From JBMNQH01 sp050944035 (lineage in GTDB: Bacteria; Bacillota; Clostridia; Oscillospirales; Oscillospiraceae): DNA of 64,000 nucleotides. Location of the stretch: the NCBI GenBank assembly GCA_050944035.1, contig JBMNQH010000001.1, forward strand, positions 62,001 to 126,000, written 5' to 3'. The notes under the pieces are model-generated. The model saw nothing but the letters and a program-made list of their open reading frames with translations. It was not told where the DNA came from and did not search any database. This document shows positions 26,449 to 34,944 of the stretch, piece by piece (position 1 is the stretch's first letter; each line of letters opens with the position of its first letter). The position numbers and the translations under genes are program-made.

Positions 26449-27132
26449 TTATAGGGTGTCAAGAATCCGCAGCAGAACCTTCAGACAGGTAGCAGCGGCT
26501 TCATGAACCATCTGTTCAAATTGACCCGCGTCTCCGTTGACGCTGTCTGAGACCGCTTTCATCAATAGAGCGGGAACATGACAGCGATTGGCGGTCAGAA
26601 GAATACCGGCAGCTTCCATTTCACAGATTTCGGCCCCGAAGGTTTTGTGCAGTTGTTGTTTCATTGTGGGATCTTCCACGAACTTGTCGGCAGAGGCGCA
26701 GACAACCGGTTTTAATGCAGGTTCTGTCGAGAGAGCAAGCGCCACCAAGTCGGAAGAAGCGGGAATGAAGGCGGTTGGATAGCCGGGATATTGACCCACA
26801 CCGCCGCCAAGGAAAGCCGTGGCGTCAAAGTCATAGTGAATCACATCGCGGACGACAACGCTTTGGGTCAGATTCATATCCGGTGTCAGGCCGCCACAGA
26901 CTCCGAAGTTGACAATCAGATCCACATGATAGGTTGAGATCAGGAGCTGTGTGCTGGCTGCTGCCGCCAATTCTCCAGCGCCGCTGGGAACCACGTAAAT
27001 TTCATTTCCGGAGACAAGATAACGGTGGACTTCGTATCCTGCAGGTGTATCGGTATCAAGCGGGGCTCCGAGATGCTGAAACAGGGTATCGATTTCCTGT
27101 AAAACGGCGACAATCATACCAATTTTTTTCAT
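26449..27132 (-). CDS. 5'-methylthioadenosine/S-adenosylhomocysteine nucleosidase family protein
   Basis: 227 residues of the PNP/UDP phosphorylase superfamily, MTA/SAH nucleosidase branch. It starts IGMIVAVLQEIDTL (general acid Glu), has the VNFGVCGGL loop, and the nucleoside-binding CEMEAAG near the C-terminus followed by KAVSDSVNG (catalytic Asp). Predicted to recycle SAM by-products. It is somewhat diverged from classical MtnN, so another nucleoside is possible. First gene of the operon with phosphatase, Nudix and AlaX-like genes. Confidence 0.85.
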   Translation of the reverse strand: MKKIGMIVAVLQEIDTLFQHLGAPLDTDTPAGYEVHRYLVSGNEIYVVPSGAGELAAAASTQLLISTYHVDLIVNFGVCGGLTPDMNLTQSVVVRDVIHYDFDATAFLGGGVGQYPGYPTAFIPASSDLVALALSTEPALKPVVCASADKFVEDPTMKQQLHKTFGAEICEMEAAGILLTANRCHVPALLMKAVSDSVNGDAGQFEQMVHEAAATCLKVLLRILDTL

Positions 27133-27386
27133 AGTTTTTCCCTCATAGTAAAGCAGATATAAACGGCGAAGCCGTCAAATGTTGGTGGATTTATTTTATT
27201 GCCTCCAGTATACCATGGAAAAAGAGGAGAGAAAACAGAAAAGTTTACAAAGATTGTAGAAGAATATCAAAACAATTGTACTAGAGAGATTTGCAGAAAT
27301 GGAATGGAACCATATAGGGAAATTTGTCGAAGATAGATAGAAGATAGGAAAGACGGTTTACAGGAAGGGCTGCTTGGAAATTATGC
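27133..27386. other. Divergent intergenic region between the nucleosidase operon and the fab operon
   Basis: A-rich, no gene seen. On the minus side there is a TATACT-like -10 (27210-27215) and a small GACGGC/GCCGTT hairpin near 27163-27177 before the nucleosidase. Nothing else could be supported. Confidence 0.5.
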
Positions 27387-27415
27387 TTGACAAATTACCA
27401 TACATTGGTTAAAAT
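27387..27415 (+). promoter_or_regulatory. Promoter of the fatty-acid synthesis operon
   Basis: TTGACA (27387-27392) and TAAAAT (27410-27415), 17-base spacer. Two copies of TTGGTTAAA (27405-27413 and 27416-27424), one helical turn apart, overlap the -10 region and the start point. Confidence 0.8.
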
Positions 27416-27426
27416 TTGGTTAAATC

Positions 27427-27452
27427 ATTTATTTAAAATATTTTAAATAAAT
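27427..27452 (+). promoter_or_regulatory. Perfect 26-bp palindrome, candidate operator of the fab operon
   Basis: All 13 base pairs of the dyad match, and it is entirely A/T. It begins about 5 bases after the predicted transcription start and ends 20 bases before the acpP Shine-Dalgarno. The position suits a repressor site. The MarR-family gene at the end of the operon (36675-37157) is the obvious candidate regulator. It does not match the FapR consensus I know. Confidence 0.65.
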
Positions 27453-27487
27453 TGAATCTTATAAAGCAAAACAAGGAGCATCCAACT

Positions 27488-27718
27488 ATGGAATTTGAAC
27501 AAGTACGAGATATCATTGTCGAGACTTTGGGTGTCGATGCAGAGCAGGTAACACCGGAAGCAAGCCTGACCGATGATTTGGGCGCTGATTCTCTGGCTTT
27601 GGCAGAACTGATGATGGCTGTGGAAGAGGCTTCCGATATTACCATCGCTGATGAAGCACTGGAAGATCTGAAAACGGTAGCCGATGTTGTTGCCTATCTC
27701 AACGCCAACAAGGCTTGA
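27488..27718 (+). CDS. acpP: Acyl carrier protein
   Basis: 76-residue acidic four-helix protein carrying growing acyl chains. The phosphopantetheine site is S35 in DLGADSLALAELM. ATG 27488 follows AAGGAG (27473-27478). It is first in a complete type II fatty-acid operon and is separated from accB by a strong hairpin. Confidence 0.97.
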   Translation: MEFEQVRDIIVETLGVDAEQVTPEASLTDDLGADSLALAELMMAVEEASDITIADEALEDLKTVADVVAYLNANKA

Positions 27719-27726
27719 GACCTGTT

Positions 27727-27756
27727 CCGCCGGAAAGTCATTTCACTTTCCGGCGG
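27727..27756 (+). terminator. Hairpin between acpP and accB
   Basis: A perfect 12-bp GC-rich stem (27727-27738 with 27745-27756) without a strong T tract. It may partly terminate or protect the acpP message so that ACP exceeds the downstream enzymes (inference). Confidence 0.6.
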
Positions 27757-27794
27757 CACTGCTTTTCAGCAGTTTACTTTGAAAGGAATCTGCC

Positions 27795-28226
27795 ATGACA
27801 AATCAAGAAATTTATGATTTAATTGCCTGCTTTGACCGCAGCACCGCTCAGACGATGAAGTTGTCCATGCAGGATTTTTCTATAGAATTAACCCGTGGCG
27901 GCGTATCAATGCTGGCGCCCGCTGTGTCGGCACCTGCTCCCGTGGAGACGGCACCGATGTTTGCCCCTTCCGCACCGGAAAAAAGTGGGAGTTTGATTAC
28001 TGCGCCCATTGTGGGAACCTATTATGCAGCGGCCTCGCCGGGTGAAGCGCCGTTTGTTTCTGTCGGGGATCGTGTGACCAAAGGGCAGACGGTCTGTCTG
28101 ATCGAGGCCATGAAGATGATGAGTGAAATCGAGGCGCCCTGTGACGGAATCATTGAAGAAGTGTTACAGGAAAATGGTGCGTTGGTGGAGTTTGGCGCAC
28201 CGTTGCTGCGTTATCGGGAAGTGTAA
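27795..28226 (+). CDS. accB: Biotin carboxyl carrier protein of acetyl-CoA carboxylase
   Basis: 143 residues: an N-terminal helix region, an Ala/Pro-rich linker (about residues 39-62) and the biotinyl domain with the biotin-accepting lysine K107 in EAMKMM. It carries carboxybiotin between the AccC and AccDA active sites. Confidence 0.96.
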   Translation: MTNQEIYDLIACFDRSTAQTMKLSMQDFSIELTRGGVSMLAPAVSAPAPVETAPMFAPSAPEKSGSLITAPIVGTYYAAASPGEAPFVSVGDRVTKGQTVCLIEAMKMMSEIEAPCDGIIEEVLQENGALVEFGAPLLRYREV

Positions 28227-28232
28227 GCGCGT

Positions 28233-29621
28233 ATGCTGAAACAAGTGTTAATTGCCAACCGGGGCGAGATTGCTTTATGTATTCTTCGTGCCTGCCGTGA
28301 ACTGGATATCAATGCAGTGGTCGTATACTCCGAAGCGGATCGCGATTCCATGTGTGTACAGCTGGCAAGTCAGGCCGTGTGCATTGGACCAGCCCGTGTG
28401 GCGGATAGCTATTTGAATCAGGACGCCATTCTGACCGTGGCAAAAGCCACAGGCTGTGATGCCATTCATCCCGGCTATGGTTTTCTGTCAGAGAATGCAG
28501 CGTTTGCAGATGCCTGCGTGGCTGCAGGATTGACCTGGATTGGACCCAGCGGCGATGCGATTCGGAAGGCTGGAAACAAATCGGCAGCTCGCGAACTGAT
28601 GCAATCGGCCGGCGTCCCTGTTACGCCGGGTTCCGATGGCCCTGTTGGGAGTGTGGAAGAGGCCTTGGCCATTGCGGAAGCGGTTGGCTATCCGGTGCTT
28701 ATCAAAGCCTCCGCCGGCGGCGGAGGCCGTGGAATTCGCCGCGTGAATGCGCCATCGGAGCTGGCTTCCGCTTTTTCCGAGGCCAAAGCCGAGGCACAGG
28801 CCTGCTTTGGTGACAGCGAGATGTATTTGGAGAAGTTGATTCTTCGTCCGCGCCATGTTGAAGTACAGATCTTGGCAGACCGGCGGGGGAATGTTATTCA
28901 CCTTGGGGACCGGGACTGTTCCATCCAGCGCCGCAACCAGAAGATGATCGAAGAGGCGCCTGCCTGGGGTGTGTCACCAGAATTGCGGGAGCGTATGGGG
29001 GAAGCGGCAGTCCGAGCCGCGAAGGCCGTAGGATATGAGAATGCCGGCACCGTGGAATTTTTGCTTTCCGAGACGGGAGAATTCTATTTTATGGAGATGA
29101 ATACCCGCATCCAGGTGGAACACGGTGTTACCGAAATGGTAGCGGGTATCGACCTGGTCAGGGAGCAGTTACGTATTGCTTCCGGGCTTCCACTTTCCAT
29201 CCGCCAGGAGGATGTGCGTTTGAGCGGATATTCCATCGAGTGTCGTATCAACGCAGAGGATCCGGCTAAAAATTTCCAGCCCTGTCCGGGTACAGTGGAT
29301 TTTGTGCATTTTCCGGGCGGCTGTGGAATCCGGGTGGACTCCTGTCTGTACAACGGTTGTGTGTTGCCGCCGTACTATGACTCCATGGTTGCAAAGCTTC
29401 TGGTCCATGCGCCCACGCGTCTGGAGGCCATTCGTAAAATGCGCCGCTGTCTGGAAGAATTTGCTCTGGAAGGTTTCCAGACGACAGAAGAATTGATTTA
29501 TCAAATTCTCTATCACCCGGAGTTTGTTCAGGGACGATATACGACTGGCTTTCTGGAAGAGCATCTTGATAGCCTGCTTGACTGGAACAGCCAATTGCCA
29601 AAAAGTGAGGGGAGATCGTGA
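28233..29621 (+). CDS. accC: Biotin carboxylase subunit of acetyl-CoA carboxylase
   Basis: 462 residues, ATP-grasp enzyme that carboxylates biotin on AccB. Landmarks in order are KQVLIANRGEIALCILRA, the ATP-binding KASAGGGGRGIRRV, RHVEVQILAD, RDCSIQRRNQKMIEEAPA and FLEMNTR-like FMEMNTRIQVEHGVTEM. It overlaps accD by 4 bases. Confidence 0.97.
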   Translation: MLKQVLIANRGEIALCILRACRELDINAVVVYSEADRDSMCVQLASQAVCIGPARVADSYLNQDAILTVAKATGCDAIHPGYGFLSENAAFADACVAAGLTWIGPSGDAIRKAGNKSAARELMQSAGVPVTPGSDGPVGSVEEALAIAEAVGYPVLIKASAGGGGRGIRRVNAPSELASAFSEAKAEAQACFGDSEMYLEKLILRPRHVEVQILADRRGNVIHLGDRDCSIQRRNQKMIEEAPAWGVSPELRERMGEAAVRAAKAVGYENAGTVEFLLSETGEFYFMEMNTRIQVEHGVTEMVAGIDLVREQLRIASGLPLSIRQEDVRLSGYSIECRINAEDPAKNFQPCPGTVDFVHFPGGCGIRVDSCLYNGCVLPPYYDSMVAKLLVHAPTRLEAIRKMRRCLEEFALEGFQTTEELIYQILYHPEFVQGRYTTGFLEEHLDSLLDWNSQLPKSEGRS

Positions 29622-30478
29622 ACAATATTTTTGCGCAGCACCGCACGCGTCTGTTAGCGATGAAAGCTCTTCGAGACAAACAGAACAATGCGGTTCCCAA
29701 AGAGACCATGATAACCTGCCCGAAGTGCGGTCAGGACAGCGAGCAGAAAAGTATTACGGATGCACTGTCTGTCTGCCCCAATTGTGGCTATCACTGGCCC
29801 ATTGGCGCATACTACCGTTTAAATACCCTGCTGGATCCAGGATCTTTCCGTGAATTAAACGCCAAAATGACGTCGACCGATCCGCTGAACTTTCCGGTTT
29901 ACAACATGAAGTTGGCAGATGCCCGCCGCAAGACCGGACTCAATGAAGCGGTTGTGACCGCAGTTGGAACCATTGACAGCAGAAGTGCGGTATTCGGTGT
30001 GTTGGACAGCCGTTTTATGATGGGAAGCATGAGCGCAGCCGTCGGAGAGAAGATCACATTGGCCATTGAGTATGCCAGAAAAAACCGGATGCCGCTGGTA
30101 TTTTTCTCTGCCAGTGGCGGAGCGCGGATGCAGGAAGGCATTTTTTCGCTGATGCAGATGGCGAAAACCAGTGCCGCACTGGCTCGCTTCTCAGAACGCG
30201 GCCTGCTTTACATCTCTGTTCTAACGGATCCCACCACAGGGGGAGTGACGGCAAGTTTCGCCTCACTGGGGGACATTACACTGGCGGAACCGGGCGCTTT
30301 GATCGGCTTTGCCGGCCCGCGTGTGATTGAACAGACCATCGGCCAAACGCTTCCCGAGGGATTTCAACGGGCAGAGTTTCAGGAAGAGCATGGGTTCGTG
30401 GATGCAATTGTACCCAGAGCACAGATGCGGACGACATTGGGCCGTCTGCTGCGGCTCCATGAGAGAGGTGGTTGGTAA
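29618..30478 (+). CDS. accD: Acetyl-CoA carboxylase carboxyltransferase subunit beta
   Basis: 286 residues. An N-terminal zinc ribbon with C34, C37, C53 and C56 (CPKCGQ...CPNCG) is followed by a crotonase-type carboxyltransferase domain with SGGARMQEG and the TDPTTGGVTASFA oxyanion region. The stop and the accA start share bases (TAATG). Confidence 0.97.
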   Translation: MNNIFAQHRTRLLAMKALRDKQNNAVPKETMITCPKCGQDSEQKSITDALSVCPNCGYHWPIGAYYRLNTLLDPGSFRELNAKMTSTDPLNFPVYNMKLADARRKTGLNEAVVTAVGTIDSRSAVFGVLDSRFMMGSMSAAVGEKITLAIEYARKNRMPLVFFSASGGARMQEGIFSLMQMAKTSAALARFSERGLLYISVLTDPTTGGVTASFASLGDITLAEPGALIGFAGPRVIEQTIGQTLPEGFQRAEFQEEHGFVDAIVPRAQMRTTLGRLLRLHERGGW

Positions 30479-31299
30479 TGAGCGAGCGTATCACTGCTGC
30501 CCAGCGGGTGGCCATTGCCCGCAATCCCAAGCGGCCAAAAATTACCGACTATATTTCGGCTCTGTTTACAGACTTTTTTGAACAGCGGGGTGATCGCCTG
30601 TGTGGGGAAGATCCCAGTATTCTTGGCGGCATTGCGCTGTTTCACGGCAAGCCAGTGACGGTGATTGGCACCCGCAAGGGCTGCAATTTAGATGAGAATG
30701 TACGCTATAATTTTGGAATGCCGAATCCGGAAGGCTATCGAAAGGCACTGCGCCTCATGAAACAAGCCGAGAAGTTCCGGCGTCCGATTATTACACTGAT
30801 TGATACACCGGGCGCTTATCCCGGACTGGAAGCTGAATCGAGAGGTCAGGGGGCGGCCATTGCAGAGAATCTGTATGAGATGAGCCGTCTCACCGTGCCG
30901 ATTCTTACAATCATCACCGGAGAAGGCAACAGCGGCGGCGCCCTGGCACTCGCCGTGGCCGATCGTGTGATGATGCTGGAAAATGCGGTCTATTCTATTT
31001 TGTCGCCGGAGGGCTTTGCCTCCATTCTCTGGAAAAATGCCGGACGGCATGAAGAGGCCTGTGAACTGATGAAGCTCACCGCTGGCGATTTGTTGGAACA
31101 GGGAATTATCGATGAAATAATTGCAGAGCCAAAGGGTGGCGCGCATCTGGCACCAAATATCGTTTTCCATCAGATGGATGAGGCACTGGAGAAAAATCTG
31201 AACGCTTTGCAGAAAAGCAGCGGCTCTGCCCTGGTTGCCGCGCGCTATCAGAAATTTAGAAAGATGGGCAATGAATCGGCCCGGAAGGAGAACCTATGA
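30478..31299 (+). CDS. accA: Acetyl-CoA carboxylase carboxyltransferase subunit alpha
   Basis: 273 residues, partner of AccD in transferring CO2 from carboxybiotin to acetyl-CoA. It shows TLIDTPGAYPGLEAE and GEGNSGGALALAVAD. ATG 30478 is behind a GAGAGG. A GTG six bases upstream is less likely. It overlaps fabH by 4 bases. Confidence 0.96.
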   Translation: MSERITAAQRVAIARNPKRPKITDYISALFTDFFEQRGDRLCGEDPSILGGIALFHGKPVTVIGTRKGCNLDENVRYNFGMPNPEGYRKALRLMKQAEKFRRPIITLIDTPGAYPGLEAESRGQGAAIAENLYEMSRLTVPILTIITGEGNSGGALALAVADRVMMLENAVYSILSPEGFASILWKNAGRHEEACELMKLTAGDLLEQGIIDEIIAEPKGGAHLAPNIVFHQMDEALEKNLNALQKSSGSALVAARYQKFRKMGNESARKENL

Positions 31300-32243
31300 A
31301 CGGCATAAAGATTTGTGGTACAGGCCACAGTGTTCCTGCCAAAGTGGTTACCAATGAAGATATGGCCCGTATTGTTGAGACCAACGACGAGTGGATTACC
31401 AGCCGGACCGGAATCAAAAACCGTCATCACTGCACAACGGAGACGCATGCAGATCTCTGCCTGGATGCGGCAAAACAGGCACTTGAAAAGGCCGGGATCA
31501 GCCCGGACGAAATTGGTGCCTGCATTGTTGCGACCTGTACTGCGGAAACAGTGGTGCCTTCAGCGGCCTGTACGCTGCAACGTGATTTGGGCTTGCCGAC
31601 AGACATTCCCTGTTTTGACCTCAGTGCGGCCTGTACAGGCTTTCTGTTCTCACTGCATACCATGGAATGCCTGCTTCGGGCAGCGCCGCGTCCGTATGGC
31701 CTTGTGATTGGCTGTGAAGTACTTACCCGCGTAACAGACTGGACCGACCGGTCTACCTGCATTTTGTTTGGCGATGGTGCCGGTGCAGCAGTGGTCGAAT
31801 ATAATCCAAGCTATCCCTCCATCTGTGCAGAAATGGGAACCCATGGCAACGATCAGCTGTTGAAAATTCCCGGTGTGGAAACCGGTATCCCCAGTAAGCT
31901 GACCATGCAGGGAACAAAGGTCTTTCAGTTTGCAGTTAAGGCGGTTCCGTACTGTATTGACAAGGTTTTGGAGAAAGCTGGAAAGACCATGGATGATGTG
32001 GACTTTTTTGTGTTCCATCAGGCCAATGGCCGTATTATTGATAATGTGGTTCGGAAATACCATATTCCGGAAGAAAAGTATTATAAAAATATCAATGAAT
32101 ATGGCAATACATCTGCCGCCAGTATTCCCATCGTTATCAGTGAACTGGTGAACCTTGGAAAAATTGGTTCGGGGAGCCGGGTGCTGTGCGTGGGCTTTGG
32201 CGGCGGCCTGACCTGGGGCGGCGCATTGGTAGAGTTTGCATAA
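31296..32243 (+). CDS. fabH: Beta-ketoacyl-ACP synthase III
   Basis: Starts chain elongation by condensing acetyl-CoA (or a branched starter) with malonyl-ACP. 315 residues. The Cys-His-Asn triad is C113 (SAACTGFLF), H241 (FHQANGRI) and N271 (EYGNTSAAS). Confidence 0.97.
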   Translation: MNGIKICGTGHSVPAKVVTNEDMARIVETNDEWITSRTGIKNRHHCTTETHADLCLDAAKQALEKAGISPDEIGACIVATCTAETVVPSAACTLQRDLGLPTDIPCFDLSAACTGFLFSLHTMECLLRAAPRPYGLVIGCEVLTRVTDWTDRSTCILFGDGAGAAVVEYNPSYPSICAEMGTHGNDQLLKIPGVETGIPSKLTMQGTKVFQFAVKAVPYCIDKVLEKAGKTMDDVDFFVFHQANGRIIDNVVRKYHIPEEKYYKNINEYGNTSAASIPIVISELVNLGKIGSGSRVLCVGFGGGLTWGGALVEFA

Positions 32244-32255
32244 GGAGAAATGCGC

Positions 32256-33191
32256 ATGAAACTAAATGAATTGTTGGGGACAGAGTTTCCCTTTATCCAA
32301 GGCGGTATGGCGAATATTGCCAACGGCACCTTTGCCGCTGCGGTTGCCAACGCTGGAGCGCTGGGACTGATTGCCTCCGGCGGTCTGCATGGGAAAGAGG
32401 CACTGCGGGAGCAAATCCGGATTTGCAGAAGTCTGACGGACAAGCCGTTCGGTGTGAACCTGATGCTGATGAGCCCTGATATTGATGAACTTGCACAGGT
32501 TGTGATAGAAGAAGGTGTCAAAGTTGTGACCACTGGTGCGGGCAATCCTGGCAAGTACATTCCTGCGTGGAAAGAAGCTGGAATTTTTGTTATGCCGGTT
32601 GTGCCGGCTGCTGTTTTGGCAAAGCGCATGGTGCGTTCTGGCGCGGATGCAGTCATTGCCGAGGGGACAGAGAGCGGCGGCCACGTTGGAGAGATGACAA
32701 CGATGGCATTGGTGCCACAAGTTATTGACGCAGTTGATGTCCCTGTTGTTGCGGCCGGCGGCATTGCCGACGGGCGGCAGTTGACTGCAGCCTTTGCGCT
32801 CGGTGCCTGTGGTGCGCAGCTTGGTACCTGTCTGTTGGTCAGCAAAGAGTGCCCCATCCATGAAAACTACAAACGGGCGTTGTTAAAGGCAAAAGACAGC
32901 GATACAACGGTGACCGGACGCAGTACCGGCGCACCGGTGCGCATTTTGAAAAACAAGATGACCCGCAAATATCTGGAGCTGGAAAAACAGGGGGCAAGCC
33001 GGGACGAACTGGAACAGATTACCTTGGGTGCTTTGCGCCGTGCGGTATTTGACGGCGATACCGAAACCGGCAGCCTGATGGCTGGACAGGTTGCAGGCCA
33101 GCTTCATGAGATCAAGCCGCTGCGTCAGATCTTTGAAGAACTATATGTGGGCTATCAGACCCGCCTTGATGAAATGGTGAACGAACGATGA
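32256..33191 (+). CDS. fabK: Enoyl-ACP reductase II (FMN-dependent)
   Basis: 311 residues of the nitronate monooxygenase/FabK fold. It reduces enoyl-ACP with NAD(P)H and FMN and replaces FabI. The family landmarks are PFIQGGMANIANG, EGTESGGHVGEM (active-site His) and PVVAAGGIADGRQ. ATG 32256 is 8 bases from the AAGGAG. ATG 32250 would be only 2 bases from it. No FabI was seen in the window, which would imply natural tolerance to FabI inhibitors if none exists elsewhere. Confidence 0.95.
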   Translation: MKLNELLGTEFPFIQGGMANIANGTFAAAVANAGALGLIASGGLHGKEALREQIRICRSLTDKPFGVNLMLMSPDIDELAQVVIEEGVKVVTTGAGNPGKYIPAWKEAGIFVMPVVPAAVLAKRMVRSGADAVIAEGTESGGHVGEMTTMALVPQVIDAVDVPVVAAGGIADGRQLTAAFALGACGAQLGTCLLVSKECPIHENYKRALLKAKDSDTTVTGRSTGAPVRILKNKMTRKYLELEKQGASRDELEQITLGALRRAVFDGDTETGSLMAGQVAGQLHEIKPLRQIFEELYVGYQTRLDEMVNER

Positions 33192-34132
33192 AACTGGGAT
33201 TTTTATACGCAGGGCAGGGCAGTCAGCACGCCGGTATGGGGGCTGATCTGTATGAGACATATCCTGCCTTTCGACAGGTATTTGACCAGACCGCGCTGGA
33301 TTTTGATTTAAAGTCTGTCTGTTTTGACGATCCGGACGGTGTGTTGAATCAGACCCGTTATACACAGCCCTGTATGGTTGCTTTTGCAGCGGGGTTGACA
33401 GCTGTGCTGAAAGAGAAAAGGATCGTACCGGACGTAACGGCAGGTCTTTCTCTGGGCGAGTATGCGGCACTTTGTGCCGCCGGTGTCTTTGATGCACAGA
33501 CTGCCGTTGAGATGGTTGCATTTCGTGGAAAAGCAATGGAGCAGGCTGCGGCAGGGCTGGAATGTGCAATGATTGCTGTACTGAAGCTGGATCGCGCACA
33601 GTTACAGGAGGCTTGTGATGCGTCTGCGAATTTGGGTGTGGTCAGCATCGCAAATTACAACTGTCCCGGACAGCTTGTCATCGGTGGGGAAGCCGCCGCA
33701 GTGAAGCAGGCCGCGGCACTGGCGAAGGAAAAGGGGGCAAAGTGTATCCCGCTGAAGGTCAGCGGTCCGTTTCACACGGCGCTGATGGCACCAGCTGGCG
33801 ATGCACTGCGCGACTATTTTACAAAAATTTCCTTTGCAGAACCGAACATTCCCGTGCTGTTTAACTGTCTTGGTGCAGAAAAGGCAGCATCGGACAGCAT
33901 TCCGGTACTGCTGGAACGACAGGTACAGAGCAGTGTTTACATGGAAGACAGCATCCGCAGGATGGCCGCCATGGGCGTGGATGCGATAATTGAAATCGGT
34001 CCGGGAAAAGTCTTATCCGGTTTTGTGCGCAAGACCGTCCCGGGACTGCCTGTCTGTGCAATTGAAACAGTAAAAGACGTTGAGACATTGCCTGAAACAC
34101 TGGCAAAGTGGGAAGAGGAGGCAAAGCGATGA
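33188..34132 (+). CDS. fabD: Malonyl-CoA:ACP transacylase
   Basis: 314 residues. Nucleophile S88 is in GLSLGEYAAL, and the catalytic histidine H196 is in GPFHTALM. It loads malonyl groups onto ACP. It overlaps fabK and fabG by 4 bases each. Confidence 0.97.
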   Translation: MKLGFLYAGQGSQHAGMGADLYETYPAFRQVFDQTALDFDLKSVCFDDPDGVLNQTRYTQPCMVAFAAGLTAVLKEKRIVPDVTAGLSLGEYAALCAAGVFDAQTAVEMVAFRGKAMEQAAAGLECAMIAVLKLDRAQLQEACDASANLGVVSIANYNCPGQLVIGGEAAAVKQAAALAKEKGAKCIPLKVSGPFHTALMAPAGDALRDYFTKISFAEPNIPVLFNCLGAEKAASDSIPVLLERQVQSSVYMEDSIRRMAAMGVDAIIEIGPGKVLSGFVRKTVPGLPVCAIETVKDVETLPETLAKWEEEAKR

Positions 34133-34872
34133 GTGCAGCCGAAAAAACAGCAGTGGTGACCGGTGGAAGCCGTGGCATCGGCCGGGCAATCTGTCTGGAG
34201 CTGGCAAAACAAGGTGTCAACATTGTGCTATGCTATGCCGGCAATGCAGCTGCAGCTGAGGAAACGGTACAAGCCTGTACGGCATTGGGCGTCGAGGCGA
34301 TGGCAGTGCAGTGCGATGTGGCAGACAGCGCCGCAGTGCAGACGTTGATGAAAGAAGCAGTGGCACGATTTGGACGTATTGACGTTCTGGTGAACAATGC
34401 CGGAATTACCCGCGACGGTTTGTTGATGACCATGAAAGAAGAGGCGTTTGACGCAGTCATCGATACCAACCTCAAAGGTACATTTCTGTGTACTAAAGCG
34501 GTTGTGCGTACCATGATGAAGCAGCGGTATGGCCGGATTGTCAACCTTTCCTCTGTGGTAGGGCTGCGCGGCAACGCTGGACAGGTGAACTATGCTGCCA
34601 GCAAAGCCGGTCTGGTGGGGCTTACAAAGTCTCTTGCTAAGGAGCTGGCAACCCGTGGAATTACAGTCAACGCTGTAGCGCCCGGTTTTATTGAGACCGA
34701 TATGACAGCCGTTTTGCCGGAAGTTGCAAAAACGGCCTTGCTGAGCACCGTTCCCATGCAGCGGTTGGGTGCAGCTGAGGAAGTGGCTGTTGCTGTGGCG
34801 TTCTTTGCCAGTGATGCGGCTGCTTATATCACCGGTCAGGTATTGTGCGTAGATGGAGGCATGGCAATGTAA
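34129..34872 (+). CDS. fabG: 3-oxoacyl-ACP reductase
   Basis: 247-residue short-chain dehydrogenase. The NADPH loop is TGGSRGIGRA, and the catalytic residues are S142, Y155 and K159 (NYAASKAG). ATG 34129 overlaps the fabD stop and follows GAGGAG. The in-frame start at 34108 is inside fabD and unsupported. Confidence 0.97.
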   Translation: MSAAEKTAVVTGGSRGIGRAICLELAKQGVNIVLCYAGNAAAAEETVQACTALGVEAMAVQCDVADSAAVQTLMKEAVARFGRIDVLVNNAGITRDGLLMTMKEEAFDAVIDTNLKGTFLCTKAVVRTMMKQRYGRIVNLSSVVGLRGNAGQVNYAASKAGLVGLTKSLAKELATRGITVNAVAPGFIETDMTAVLPEVAKTALLSTVPMQRLGAAEEVAVAVAFFASDAAAYITGQVLCVDGGMAM

Positions 34873-34882
34873 CGCCTCTAAA

Positions 34883-34922
34883 CAATGTTCAGTTTTCTTC
34901 TTGTGGAGGAAACTGAACATTG
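34883..34922 (+). terminator. Hairpin between fabG and fabF
   Basis: Stem of 16 bp with one G-U pair (34883-34898 with 34907-34922). No T tract, and the fabF Shine-Dalgarno follows. Likely an mRNA-processing or pausing element within the operon. Confidence 0.5.
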
Positions 34923-34944
34923 AACTAAGGTAAGGAGATCGAGT

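Noticed and set aside
27427..27452. Palindrome as an intrinsic terminator
   Set aside because: It is pure A/T with no loop and no following T tract, and lies between a strong promoter and the acpP ribosome site. An operator is more plausible.
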